A DNA stretch of 7,191 bases, taken from NCBI GenBank assembly GCA_028290165.1, contig JAQGKJ010000552.1:1-7191 (forward strand). The letters run 5' to 3'. Below are positions 1 to 6,987 of the stretch, in pieces. The notes beneath the pieces were generated by a model. It saw only the letters and a list, made by a program, of their open reading frames with translations, made no database searches and was not told the origin of the DNA. How positions within the stretch are numbered: position 1 is the stretch's first letter; each line of letters starts with the position of its first letter. Both the position numbers and the translations under genes were made by a program. The stretch is from Bradyrhizobium sp. (GTDB lineage Bacteria > Pseudomonadota > Alphaproteobacteria > Rhizobiales > Xanthobacteraceae).

Positions 1-40
1 GAGTTCGGATCCGGCACGAACCAAGGTCAAGCAGGAATGA
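1..40 (+). CDS. 3' end of an upstream gene (partial, probably another RND pump component)
   Basis: Reading from base 2, the frame gives a short tail ending in ...[10 protein letters not shown] followed by TGA at 38-40. That stop overlaps the ATG of the next gene in an ATGA arrangement, which is typical of translationally coupled genes in one operon. In mdtABC-type operons the gene before mdtC is mdtB, so an MdtB-like permease or the membrane-fusion adaptor is the natural guess. Only 12 residues are visible and they carry no family signature, so identity is inferred from context alone. The other two frames are also open here, so the assignment rests on the overlap geometry. Confidence 0.42.
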   Translation, partial: SSDPARTKVKQE

Positions 41-74
41 GCGGCGGGATTCAAGCAGGAACGAAGGGCGGGAT
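27..74 (+). repeat. 24-bp imperfect tandem duplication spanning the mdtC start codon
   Basis: Bases 27-50 and 51-74 are adjacent copies that match at 21 of 24 positions. Both begin TCAAGCAGGAA and end GGCGGGAT. The ATG of the first copy (37-39) corresponds to ACG (61-63) in the second. The unit is a multiple of three, so it adds eight residues in frame, seen in the protein as [16 protein letters not shown]. Confidence 0.85.
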
Positions 75-3000
75 TTCGGCACCCTTTATCCGTTATCCCA
101 TCGGCACTTCGCTGATGATGGCCGGCATTCTTTGTGTCGGTCTCGTCGCCTATCCACTGCTACCCGTCGCGCCCCTGCCGCAGGTAGACTTTCCGACCAT
201 CCAGGTCACCGCAACCCTTCCGGGCGCGAGCCCCGAAACCATGGCCACCTCGGTGGCGCAGCCGCTCGAGCGGCAGTTCGCGCAAATTCCCGGCATCGCC
301 CAGATGACCTCGACGAGCTATCTGGGAACGGCAGCCGTCACCATCCAGTTCGACCTCAACCGCAGCATCGATGGCGCCGCCAACGATGTGCAGGGCGCCA
401 TCAACGCCGCCAGCGGCCAGCTGCCGAAAAACCTTCCCTCGCCGCCGACCTACCGCAAGGTCAACCCGGCCGACTCACCGATCCTGCTGCTGTCGGCGAC
501 CTCGGATACTATGCCGTTGACTACCGTCAGCGACGCCGTCGACGCCCAGCTCGCCCAGCAGATCAGCCAGATTTCCGGCGTGGCGCAGGTCATCATCGGC
601 GGTCAGCAAAAGCCGTCGATCCGCGTCCAGGTCGATCCGGCGAAACTGGTCGCCAAGGGCCTGTCGCTGGAAGACGTTCGCAACCAGATCACGATCACAA
701 CGGTCGACAGTCCGAAGGGCAACGTCGACGGCGCGACGCGCGCCTACACAATCTACGCCAACGATCAGATGCTCGACTCCAAGGACTGGAACGACGTCAT
801 CATCGCCTACCGCAACGGCGGCCCGTTGCGGATACGCGATGTCGGCCAGGCCGTCACCGGACCGGAAGACGCCAAGCAGGCGGCATGGGCCAACGGCGAG
901 CGCGGCGTGTTTCTGGTGGTCTTCAAGCAGCCCGGCGCCAACGTCATCGACACCGTGGACAAGATCAAGTCGATGCTGCCGCGGCTGGTTGCCGCGATAC
1001 CGCCGTCGATCAAGATCGCGGTCATCAGCGATCGCACACAGACCATTCGCGCCGCGGTGTCGGACGTTCAGTTTACGCTGCTCTTGACCATTGCGCTCGT
1101 CGTCATGGTCATTTTCATCTTCCTGCGCAGTTTCTGGGCAACCGTCATTCCAACCGTGACGGTGCCGCTCGCCCTGCTCGGCGCCGGCGCGCTGATGTGG
1201 GTATTTGGTTATACACTCGACAACCTGTCACTGATGGCTTTGACGATCGCCGTCGGTTTCGTCGTCGACGACGCCATCGTGATGCTGGAAAACATCACGC
1301 GCTATATCGAGGAAGGCGAGAGGCCGCTTGCCGCCGCGTTCAAGGGCGCCAGCGAGATCGGCTTCACGATCGTGTCGATCAGCATTTCGCTGGTCGCGGT
1401 GCTGATCCCGCTCGTGCTGATGGGCGGCATCATCGGACGCCTGTTCCGCGAATTCGCGGTGACGCTGGCGATGACGATCTTCGTGTCGATGGTGGTTTCG
1501 CTGACGCTGACGCCGATGATGGCATCGCGCTTCCTGCGCGCGCACGGCGAAACCAGGCACGGCAAATTTTATCAATGGAGCGAGCGCGCTTTCGACGCGA
1601 TGCTGCATGCCTATGAGCGCGGCCTTGACGTCGCCATGCGCTGGAAATTGACCACGCTCACCATCTTCTTTGCAACGCTCGCATTGTCGGTTTACCTGTT
1701 TGTCGTCATTCCCAAGGGCTTTTTCCCGCAGCAGGATAATGGCCTGATCAGCGCCACGGCCGAAGCCTCACAGGACATTTCCTTCGCCGCGATGAAACAG
1801 CGGATGGAGACCCTTGGCAAAATCGTCCAGGCCGACCCTGACGTCGCCACTGTGGCGATGGCGATTGGCGGCAGCGGCCGGGCCGGCAACAACGGCAACA
1901 TGTTCATCACCCTGAAGCCGCGCGACGAACGCAAGGCAAACGCCCAGCAGATCATTGCCCGGCTGCGTCCGAAACTCGAGAAGGTCCCGGACGCCCGCCT
2001 CTACATGCAGGCGGCGCAGGACGTGCGGCTCGGCGGCCGGCCGACACGAACCCAGTTTGAATTCACGCTGCAGGATGCCAACCTCAGCGAACTCAACGAA
2101 TGGGCGCCGAAGATTCTCGCCAAGATGCAGACGTTGTCCGAGCTGCGCGACGTCGCGACCGACCAGCAGACCCAGGGCACGACGGTCGAACTGAGAATCA
2201 ATCGCGACACCGCATCACGCTACGGCATCCAGCCGCAGCTGATCGACGACACGCTTTACGATGCGTTCGGCCAGCGCCAGGTCACCCAGTATTTCACCCA
2301 GCTCAACAGTTACCACGTGATCCTGGAGATCCTGCCTGAGCTGCAGGGCGCCCTCGACACCCTTGACAAGATCTATGTCAAATCGCCGACCACCGGCGAT
2401 CAGGTACCGTTGTCGACGTTTGCGAGCTGGACCAGCGTGCCGGTCCGGCCGCTTTCGATCAGCCACCAGGGCCAGTTTCCGGCGATCACGATCAGCTTCA
2501 ACTTGGCGCAGGGCGTGGCGCTGGGGCAAGCGACCGATTCCGTGCAGAAAGCGATGGTGGATCTCGGCGCGCCTGCGACCCTCAACTCGAGCTTCCAGGG
2601 CACCGCGCAGGCGTTTCAGCAATCGCTTGGCACCGTTCCGCTTCTGATCCTGGCGGCCCTCGTCGTGGTGTACCTGATCCTCGGCATCCTCTACGAAAGC
2701 TACATTCACCCGCTCACGATTCTGTCCACGCTGCCGTCGGCGGGCGTCGGCGCATTGGCGATCCTGATGGCGTTTGGATACGACTTCAGCCTGATCGCGC
2801 TGATCGGCATCATCCTCCTGATCGGCATCGTCAAGAAGAACGGCATCATGATGGTCGATTTCGCCATTTCGGCCGAGCGTGACGAGCATTTGTCATCGGA
2901 AGATGCGATCCGAAAGGCGGCGCTGCTGCGGTTTCGTCCGATCATGATGACGACGATGGCGGCGATGCTCGGCGGCGTGCCGCTGATGCTCGGTACCGGC

Positions 3001-3201
3001 ACCGGATCGGAGATCCGCCAGCCGCTCGGCTACGCGATGGTCGGCGGCCTGATCGTCAGCCAGGCGCTGACGCTGTTCACGACACCGGTGATCTATCTCT
3101 ATCTCGACAGGCTCTCGAATGCGTTCGCGGGCTGGGGGCGGTCGAAGGATATCGAAGACGAGAGGCCGGAGAGCGAACAGGTCAAGGAAGCCGCCGAGTG
3201 A
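37..3201 (+). CDS. mdtC: MdtC-like RND multidrug efflux permease (HAE1 family)
   Basis: Inner-membrane proton/drug antiporter subunit of a tripartite efflux pump that works with a periplasmic adaptor and an outer-membrane channel. The 1054 residues are full length for the family. The N-terminus has [13 protein letters not shown], then TM1 and the porter-domain start [17 protein letters not shown] (about 41-57) and [16 protein letters not shown] (63-78). TM4 carries the proton-relay pair D411-D412 in [13 protein letters not shown]. The second half has [18 protein letters not shown] (from 886), K934 in [12 protein letters not shown] and R965 in [11 protein letters not shown], the counterparts of AcrB D407/D408, K940 and R971. 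All relay residues are present, so it should be active. The whole chain tracks E. coli MdtC closely, including [11 protein letters not shown] and FGQRQ. MdtC normally acts with MdtB, so a partner probably lies upstream. The ATG at 37 overlaps the upstream TGA. An AGGA abuts it with no spacing, an AAGG lies about 10 bases upstream, and the frame is open to the window edge, so the exact start is not proven. Confidence 0.95.
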   Translation: MSGGIQAGTKGGISAPFIRYPIGTSLMMAGILCVGLVAYPLLPVAPLPQVDFPTIQVTATLPGASPETMATSVAQPLERQFAQIPGIAQMTSTSYLGTAAVTIQFDLNRSIDGAANDVQGAINAASGQLPKNLPSPPTYRKVNPADSPILLLSATSDTMPLTTVSDAVDAQLAQQISQISGVAQVIIGGQQKPSIRVQVDPAKLVAKGLSLEDVRNQITITTVDSPKGNVDGATRAYTIYANDQMLDSKDWNDVIIAYRNGGPLRIRDVGQAVTGPEDAKQAAWANGERGVFLVVFKQPGANVIDTVDKIKSMLPRLVAAIPPSIKIAVISDRTQTIRAAVSDVQFTLLLTIALVVMVIFIFLRSFWATVIPTVTVPLALLGAGALMWVFGYTLDNLSLMALTIAVGFVVDDAIVMLENITRYIEEGERPLAAAFKGASEIGFTIVSISISLVAVLIPLVLMGGIIGRLFREFAVTLAMTIFVSMVVSLTLTPMMASRFLRAHGETRHGKFYQWSERAFDAMLHAYERGLDVAMRWKLTTLTIFFATLALSVYLFVVIPKGFFPQQDNGLISATAEASQDISFAAMKQRMETLGKIVQADPDVATVAMAIGGSGRAGNNGNMFITLKPRDERKANAQQIIARLRPKLEKVPDARLYMQAAQDVRLGGRPTRTQFEFTLQDANLSELNEWAPKILAKMQTLSELRDVATDQQTQGTTVELRINRDTASRYGIQPQLIDDTLYDAFGQRQVTQYFTQLNSYHVILEILPELQGALDTLDKIYVKSPTTGDQVPLSTFASWTSVPVRPLSISHQGQFPAITISFNLAQGVALGQATDSVQKAMVDLGAPATLNSSFQGTAQAFQQSLGTVPLLILAALVVVYLILGILYESYIHPLTILSTLPSAGVGALAILMAFGYDFSLIALIGIILLIGIVKKNGIMMVDFAISAERDEHLSSEDAIRKAALLRFRPIMMTTMAAMLGGVPLMLGTGTGSEIRQPLGYAMVGGLIVSQALTLFTTPVIYLYLDRLSNAFAGWGRSKDIEDERPESEQVKEAAE

Positions 3202-3202
3202 C

Positions 3203-3208
3203 TTGACA
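3203..3208 (+). promoter_or_regulatory. isolated -35-like TTGACA after mdtC (weak candidate)
   Basis: A perfect TTGACA lies just after the mdtC stop. At 16-18 bases downstream there is only CACATC-like sequence, a poor -10 box. It could give the IalB gene its own promoter, but one hexamer in a 58-base gap is weak evidence. Read-through from mdtC is equally plausible. Confidence 0.2.
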
Positions 3209-3228
3209 TTGACCGCGCGGCGGCACAT

Positions 3229-3249
3229 CCGGGAGGCGCGCACCCCCGG
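3229..3249 (+). other. small GC-rich inverted repeat before the IalB-family gene
   Basis: CCGGG (3229-3233) pairs with CCCGG (3245-3249) around an 11-base loop. The right arm overlaps the first two bases of the ribosome binding site at 3248-3251, so in RNA the hairpin could partly mask it. There is no T-run after it, so it does not look like an intrinsic terminator. A five-base GC stem is common by chance in DNA of this composition. Confidence 0.2.
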
Positions 3250-3251
3250 AG
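3248..3251 (+). promoter_or_regulatory. ribosome binding site that sets the GTG start of the IalB-family gene
   Basis: GGAG is followed by eight bases and then GTG at 3260-3262. The frame is open further upstream into mdtC with an ATG at 3119. Starting at the GTG gives a clean signal peptide at residue 1, so this site decides the start. Confidence 0.6.
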
Positions 3252-3259
3252 CCAGATCA

Positions 3260-3829
3260 GTGAGAATTTCCTCAAAGCTAGCGACCCTCGCGGCCATCCT
3301 GGCTCTCGGATCGACCGGATTCGGCCACGCCCAGCAGGCTCCCAAGTCCAAGAACGCGCCGCATGCGGCACAAACCGGGGCGCCGCCTCAGGCCGATGCC
3401 GCGCCGGCCAACACCCCGGCCCCGCCCGGCTGGGCCGCCCGATGCACCAGCGCGAGCCGCGACGCGCCGCTCGAATGCGCAATGGAGCAGACCGCCGTCC
3501 TCAGCAAGACCGGACAATTGATCGTCCTCGTCAACATTCGGGTGCCGAGCGACACTCATACGCCGGTCGCTCTCGTGCAGCTGCCGCTCGGGCTTAATCT
3601 GCCGGCTGGCGCCAAATTCCAGGTCGATGACGGCAAGCCGATCGAGCTGCAGATCCAGACCTGCGAAAACCGGGGCTGCTACGCCAGCGCCCCGATCCCG
3701 CCCGATCTGCTGGCCACCCTGAAATCGGGCAAGCAGTTGAACGTGTCGTTTCAAAACCTCGGCAAAGAAACCATCACCATTCCGATGCCGCTGACCGATT
3801 TTTCCGCCGCCTTCGACAAGATAAAATAA
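3260..3829 (+). CDS. IalB-family (invasion-associated locus B) periplasmic protein
   Basis: A 189-residue secreted protein. The GTG start gives a classical signal peptide: MRISSK, then a hydrophobic core ATLAAILALGSTGFG, with likely signal peptidase I cleavage after GHA (about residue 24). An Ala/Pro/Gln-rich linker follows (25-56), then the IalB domain: GWAARC (57-62), ECAMEQ (72-77), VALVQLPLGLNLPAG (103-117), a four-cysteine pattern at C62, C73, C135 and C140 (TCENRGCYA), LKSGKQL (154-160) and a C-terminal PMPLTDFSAAF. The cysteines probably form two disulfides in the periplasm. IalB was named for Bartonella erythrocyte invasion, but the family is widespread in non-pathogenic rhizobia, where its biochemical role is unknown. 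The linkage to the efflux pump (58-base gap, same strand) suggests possible co-transcription but not shared function. A longer version from ATG 3119 would bury the signal peptide behind about 47 basic residues overlapping mdtC, so I reject it. Confidence 0.85.
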   Translation: MRISSKLATLAAILALGSTGFGHAQQAPKSKNAPHAAQTGAPPQADAAPANTPAPPGWAARCTSASRDAPLECAMEQTAVLSKTGQLIVLVNIRVPSDTHTPVALVQLPLGLNLPAGAKFQVDDGKPIELQIQTCENRGCYASAPIPPDLLATLKSGKQLNVSFQNLGKETITIPMPLTDFSAAFDKIK

Positions 3830-3844
3830 TCGGAAATCCCTGTC

Positions 3845-4404
3845 TTATTGCCTTGCCATTTCGGCGGCGCCGATGCCGTCGCCGTCGAGCTTCTGGTCGT
3901 GGTGCATGACGACCGTCACCCGCAGCAATTTTCCGATGAACTCGAACGGCGCCTCGTAGTGCGACACCGGGCTGGAACGATCGCGCCCGATGTCGAGGCC
4001 GGACCACGAGATGAAATTGTGGAACCCAAGCTGGGTCTGCAGCGAGCCCACAGGTCGCCATCGATCAAGAGCATATAGGCGGAAACCCCGGTGCGGGAGC
4101 CCTTGGCCGGCGGCGTCTCACGCACCAGACGCTCGACATGCACGCCGAGCCGATGTGGCCCGGGGGTAATCTTGCGATCGGAGCTGACGATCTCGTGGCC
4201 GCCGCCGATATTGAGATCGTGAACCAGACGGCCGTCCTTGATGTAGAGGCTGTAGCCTGACGTGGCGTCGCCGTGCGCGATCAGCACACCCTCGGCTAGC
4301 GCATCGCCGATCTCGACATGCGCCTCGATAGCGTAACTGCGGCTGCGCACGTCAGGCGCGACGTACGGCTGCCTGCGCTCATGCATCCACTCCCTGTAAC
4401 TGCG
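3845..4404 (-). pseudogene. arylsulfatase C-terminal remnant, 5'-truncated and frameshifted
   Basis: From about 4404 downward the - strand reads YREWM, then APDVRSRSYAIEAHVEI, AEGVLIAHG, SGYSLYIKDGRLVHDLN and AYMLLIDGD. This is the order of the beta-rich C-terminal region of long arylsulfatases. At about 4052 the homology jumps frame: after IDGDL it continues as VGSLQTQLGFHNF, SGLDIGRDRSSPVSHYEAPF, FIGKLLRVTV and ends ...AEMARQ with TAA at 3845-3847. One missing base explains the jump. The entire N-terminal catalytic part, including the CxPxR formylglycine site and metal ligands, is absent, because livF begins where it should be. About 187 residues remain of an enzyme usually over 500 (long forms about 750-800), so it cannot be an active sulfatase even if the frameshift is a sequencing error. 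An ATG at 4384-4386 could start a short peptide, but nothing suggests it is used. The family call rests on motif recall, without an alignment. Confidence 0.75.
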
Positions 4405-4450
4405 TCGGCGGTTGATCCGCGGTTGGCGCGCGCGCAGCCTGCGGTGCACC
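4405..4450 (-). other. junction between livF and the sulfatase remnant, no recognisable content
   Basis: These 46 bases join the livF stop to the first recognisable sulfatase residue. No frame here resembles the sulfatase or any other family, and I see no terminator hairpin with a T-run, transposon end or direct repeat. It is the likely breakpoint of the deletion or rearrangement that removed the sulfatase catalytic domain. Confidence 0.5.
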
Positions 4451-5170
4451 TCAGCCGGTGCCGAGATACGCCTTCTGCACCTGCGGATCTTCCGCAAGCG
4501 CCGCCGCGGTGCCGGACAAGACGCTTTTGCCGACCTGCAGCACGGTGGCAAAATCCGACACTTCCAGCGCGAGCTCGATCGATTGCTCGGCGAGCAGGAT
4601 CGTCAACCCTTCCCGGTGCAGCCGCCCAAACGTCTCGTACATCGACTCGACGACCGTCGGCGCCAGCCCAAGCGACGGTTCATCCAGCATCAGTAGTTTC
4701 GGATCGCTCATCAGCGCCCGGCCGACCGCCAGCATCTGCCGCTCGCCGCCGGACATGGTGCCGGCGCGCTGGCTGCGCCGTTCCGCCAATTTTGGGAAGA
4801 TTTCGTAGACCCGACCAAGCAGCGTCTTGACGCGCGCCTTGTCGTGCAGCGGGGTCGCCCCCAGCAGGAGATTATTCTCGACGCTTTGCTGCACGAACAG
4901 CCGCCAGCCTTCCGGCGATAGAGCGAGGCCTTTACGCACGATCGAAAACGCACTCTCGCCGCCGATCTCCTCACCCCGAAACCCGATCGAACCGGAATGT
5001 AGCGGGATCAGTCCGGCGATGGCGTTGAGAACCGTGGTCTTGCCGCCGCCATTGGAACCGAGCAGCGCAACCACTGAGCCCTCGGGCACATCGAGCGAAA
5101 CATCGGATACCCCGATCAGGTCGCCATAGCGCACTTCCAGATGCTCGATCTTGAGCAGAGGCGCGGTCAT
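4451..5170 (-). CDS. livF: LivF-type ABC transporter ATP-binding protein
   Basis: One of the two ATPases powering a branched-chain amino acid type (HAAT) importer at the cytoplasmic face of the inner membrane. At 239 residues it has the usual LivF length. Domains in order: Walker A GSNGGGKTT (38-46, K44), the LivF-style SPEGWRLF region (85-92), signature MSGGERQ (139-145), Walker B KLLMLDEPS (158-166, catalytic E164) and D-loop SLGLAP (166-171). The post-Walker B switch position reads AEQS (194-197) with no histidine, as is normal in LivF. Two small departures are the second Gly of the P-loop (usual GxNGAGKT) and EGWRLFVQQSVENNL in place of the common EGRRLFPxLTVEENL. Neither removes a catalytic residue. 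The ATG overlaps the livG stop by four bases, implying translational coupling. It pairs with LivG on LivHM. The substrate cannot be read from the ATPase. Confidence 0.95.
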   Translation of the reverse strand: MTAPLLKIEHLEVRYGDLIGVSDVSLDVPEGSVVALLGSNGGGKTTVLNAIAGLIPLHSGSIGFRGEEIGGESAFSIVRKGLALSPEGWRLFVQQSVENNLLLGATPLHDKARVKTLLGRVYEIFPKLAERRSQRAGTMSGGERQMLAVGRALMSDPKLLMLDEPSLGLAPTVVESMYETFGRLHREGLTILLAEQSIELALEVSDFATVLQVGKSVLSGTAAALAEDPQVQKAYLGTG

Positions 5171-5934
5171 GTCGCTGGTCCACCCATCAGCTCGATCGGC
5201 GTATGGCCGGCCGCGGCCTTGGCAGCACGGGTACCGAGATAGGCCGCGATCACCGCCGGGTTGCCGGTGACTTCGCGCGGGCTTCCGCGCGCGATCTCGC
5301 GGCCCTGGTGAAACACCACCACGCGGCTCGCCAGCGACATGATGACTTCCATGATGTGCTCGACGATCACCAGCGTAATGCCGGAACGATGGATGTCGCG
5401 CACGAGGTCGATGGCGAGCTGCACCTCGCGCAGGGTGAGGCCCGCCATGGCTTCATCGAGCAGCAGAACTTTTGGCTGGGTCGCCAGCGCGCGGGCGATT
5501 TCGAGCCGCTTGCGGCCCGGCGTTCCCAGCGATCGCGCCGGCGCATCGGCGAGCCTGCTCATGCCGACGCGCTCCAGCACGGCCCGCGCGCGCGTTTCGG
5601 CTTCCGTGCGATGGGAGGTGCGAAGAAACGCGCCGATCATCACGTTCTCCAGCACCGACATGCCTTCGAATGTCTGCGGCACCTGGAATGTGCGGGCGAG
5701 GCCGAGCCGCGCCCGCACCTCCGGCGACAAGTTGGTGATGTCATGGCCTTCGAACAAAACCTTGCCCGAGGTCGACATGAGATCGCCGGTCAGGCAGTTG
5801 AAGAAGGTAGATTTGCCGGCCCCGTTCGGTCCGATCAGGCCCAAAATGTCGCCCTGCTCCAGCGTCACGGACGCCGCGTCGACGGCCTTGAAGCTGCCGA
5901 AGGCCTTTGTCACATCGCGGGCTTCAAGGAGCAC
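5167..5934 (-). CDS. livG: LivG-type ABC transporter ATP-binding protein
   Basis: Partner ATPase of LivF, 255 residues, normal for LivG. Walker A GPNGAGKST (35-43, K41), Q-loop RTFQVPQTFEGMSVLENV (81-98, Q84), Walker B VLLLDEAMAGL (156-166, E161) and switch H193 in VIVEHIMEVI are all in place. The ABC signature, normally LSGGQ or LivG's LPYGQ, reads LGTPG (136-140) before RKRLEIARALAT, and Walker B ends DEA where most have DEP. As I recall, a subgroup of LivG proteins has LTLPDRKRLE and DEVMAGL in the same places, so this looks like a subgroup trait, not decay. The tail after AAYLGT runs about 22 residues longer than the core needs. The start is GTG at 5934-5932, supported by a strong upstream ribosome binding site. 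The first 11 bases overlap the end of livM, and the stop overlaps the livF ATG. Confidence 0.95.
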   Translation of the reverse strand: MLLEARDVTKAFGSFKAVDAASVTLEQGDILGLIGPNGAGKSTFFNCLTGDLMSTSGKVLFEGHDITNLSPEVRARLGLARTFQVPQTFEGMSVLENVMIGAFLRTSHRTEAETRARAVLERVGMSRLADAPARSLGTPGRKRLEIARALATQPKVLLLDEAMAGLTLREVQLAIDLVRDIHRSGITLVIVEHIMEVIMSLASRVVVFHQGREIARGSPREVTGNPAVIAAYLGTRAAKAAAGHTPIELMGGPAT

Positions 5935-6916
5935 GGGTTGCTCCTTCCGCGACCGCAGTCTTCGCTGCCTTGTCGCTGATAGTCCAAATCCGCTTGATCA
6001 ACGTCAGAATGCCGCCGGGCTGAAAGCGCGCGATCAGCACGATGATGGCGCCGTAGACGACGAACGTCAGCCCCGCGCCCTTGCCGCCGAGCAGGTTGTT
6101 GGAGATTTCCTCCAGCGGCACCAGGATCGCCGCCCCTACCAGCGGTCCGAACAACAGTCCGGCGCCGCCCAGCGCCGCCATGATCAGCATCTTCACCGAG
6201 ATCAGGATGCCGAGGCCCGATTCCGGATCGACGAATCCGAACATCATCGCGTAGAGCGCACCGGCGACGCTAGTCAAGCCCGCGCTCAGCATGAAGGCAA
6301 TCAGCTTGGTGCGGCTTGCGGGCGCGCCGAGCGAGCGAGCCGCGCGTTCGGAATCCTTGATGGCGCGCAGATAAAATCCCATCCGGCTGTTCGTCATCCA
6401 CCAGGTGATGCCGAGCGTAATTAAAAGCACCGCAAGGAACAGATAGTAGTAAGGCAGCGCCGAGGTAAAGGAGAGGTCGAACACGTTTCGCGGCACCGTC
6501 GGACCGCTGAGGCCGACGGCCGCGCCGAGATAATCGGTGTTGGTAACGATGAGCCTGACGAGTTCGGCGACCGCGATCGTCGCCATGCTGAAATAATGAC
6601 CGGACAAACGCAGCGTCGGCACGCCGATCACGGCGGCGATCAGCACGCTGACGACAATGCCAGCGGGAATTCCGACCAAAGGCGGCAGCGCGAAGTGCGC
6701 ATAGGCGGCCATCGAGGCATAGGCGCCGCACCCAAAGAACACGACGTGTCCCACCGATACCTGGCCGGCATAGCCGCCAACGATATTCCAGGCTGAAGCC
6801 GCGATCGCGTAGAGCAGTATCAGCGCGCCGAGCCGCTGCTGGAACGGCGTCGAGAACAGCAGCGGATACGCGATCACCAGCGCGAGCGCCACGAAAGGCC
6901 ACAGCAGGCGCCGCAT
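5924..6916 (-). CDS. livM: LivM-type ABC transporter permease
   Basis: Inner-membrane permease of the importer, forming the translocation pore with LivH. It has 330 residues from ATG 6916. The N-terminal hydrophobic segment (RRLLWPFVALALVIAYPLLF) is followed by the LivM hallmark GGYAGQVSVGHVVFFGCGAY (47-66), several further membrane segments, and the cytoplasmic EAA-like coupling loop RAIKDSERAARSLGA (184-198), where the ATPases dock. LSAGLTSVAGALYA and ALGGAGLLFGPLVGA follow, both typical of the family. Start choice: GTG (6919-6917) and ATG (6916-6914) are adjacent and in frame. I prefer the ATG because a TGA (6918-6916) overlaps it as TGATG, the coupling geometry probably used before the repeat expansion at 6918-6987. 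No strong Shine-Dalgarno precedes either codon, only GGGCAAG inside the last repeat unit. The gene ends 11 bases inside livG. Confidence 0.94.
   Translation of the reverse strand: MRRLLWPFVALALVIAYPLLFSTPFQQRLGALILLYAIAASAWNIVGGYAGQVSVGHVVFFGCGAYASMAAYAHFALPPLVGIPAGIVVSVLIAAVIGVPTLRLSGHYFSMATIAVAELVRLIVTNTDYLGAAVGLSGPTVPRNVFDLSFTSALPYYYLFLAVLLITLGITWWMTNSRMGFYLRAIKDSERAARSLGAPASRTKLIAFMLSAGLTSVAGALYAMMFGFVDPESGLGILISVKMLIMAALGGAGLLFGPLVGAAILVPLEEISNNLLGGKGAGLTFVVYGAIIVLIARFQPGGILTLIKRIWTISDKAAKTAVAEGATRAP
5941..5948 (-). promoter_or_regulatory. strong ribosome binding site for livG inside the end of livM
   Basis: On the - strand the sequence is GGAAGGAG, six bases before the GTG at 5934. This near-perfect Shine-Dalgarno compensates for the GTG codon and fixes the livG start, since no ATG lies nearby in frame. 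Confidence 0.75.
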
Positions 6917-6917
6917 C

Positions 6918-6987
6918 ACATCTTGCCCATCAGGACTTGCCTATCAAGATTTGCCTATCAAGATTTGCCTATCAAGATTTGCCCATC
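6918..6987 (-). repeat. five tandem 14-bp repeats at the livH-livM junction
   Basis: Read on the - strand, the units are GATGGGCAAATCTT (6987-6974), GATAGGCAAATCTT (6973-6960), the same again (6959-6946), GATAGGCAAGTCCT (6945-6932) and GATGGGCAAGATGT (6931-6918). Units 2 and 3 are identical, while the outer units match the flanking coding sequence best. Each boundary creates TGA, and the 14-base period moves the frame each time. Unit 1 supplies the livH stop, and unit 5 leads into the livM start. Confidence 0.93.

Noticed and set aside
132..1616. 494-residue + strand ORF inside mdtC
   Set aside because: It lies in another frame of the RND gene. Its product is rich in Arg, His, Asp and Gln with no recognisable domain, as expected of an out-of-frame shadow in GC-rich DNA. 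The mdtC frame is unambiguous.
2215..2889. 224-residue - strand ORF antisense to mdtC
   Set aside because: It is a His/Asp/Arg-rich shadow of the RND coding sequence, with no domain and no ribosome binding site I could support.
3119..3259. Extended N-terminus of the IalB-family gene from ATG 3119
   Set aside because: It would overlap the last 83 bases of mdtC and place about 47 Arg-rich residues before a clear signal peptide. The GTG at 3260 has a proper ribosome binding site.
3816..3856. Possible bidirectional terminator between the convergent stops
   Set aside because: AATAA and TTATT can pair around a 15-base loop, but the stem is short and A/T only, and no GC-rich hairpin with a T-run is present on either strand.
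3916..4551. A single 211-residue - strand ORF taken as an intact gene
   Set aside because: Its start lies inside livF and its last 40 or so residues are out of frame with the sulfatase homology. Only the middle part is homologous, so a frameshifted pseudogene fits better.
4451..5934. LivF/LivG as an efflux ATPase set belonging to the RND pump
   Set aside because: RND pumps are proton-driven and need no ATPase. The overlap with livM and the adjacent livH make the HAAT importer assignment clear.
5339..6424. 361-residue + strand ORF antisense to livG and livM
   Set aside because: Its composition is low-complexity Arg/Ser/Ala with no motif, and it spans two well-supported genes on the other strand. 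GC-rich codon bias removes stops from antisense frames.
6918..6987. CRISPR array or integration-site repeat
   Set aside because: The units are 14 bases and directly adjacent with no spacers, and no cas, integrase or transposase gene is nearby. It is a simple tandem repeat grown from coding sequence.
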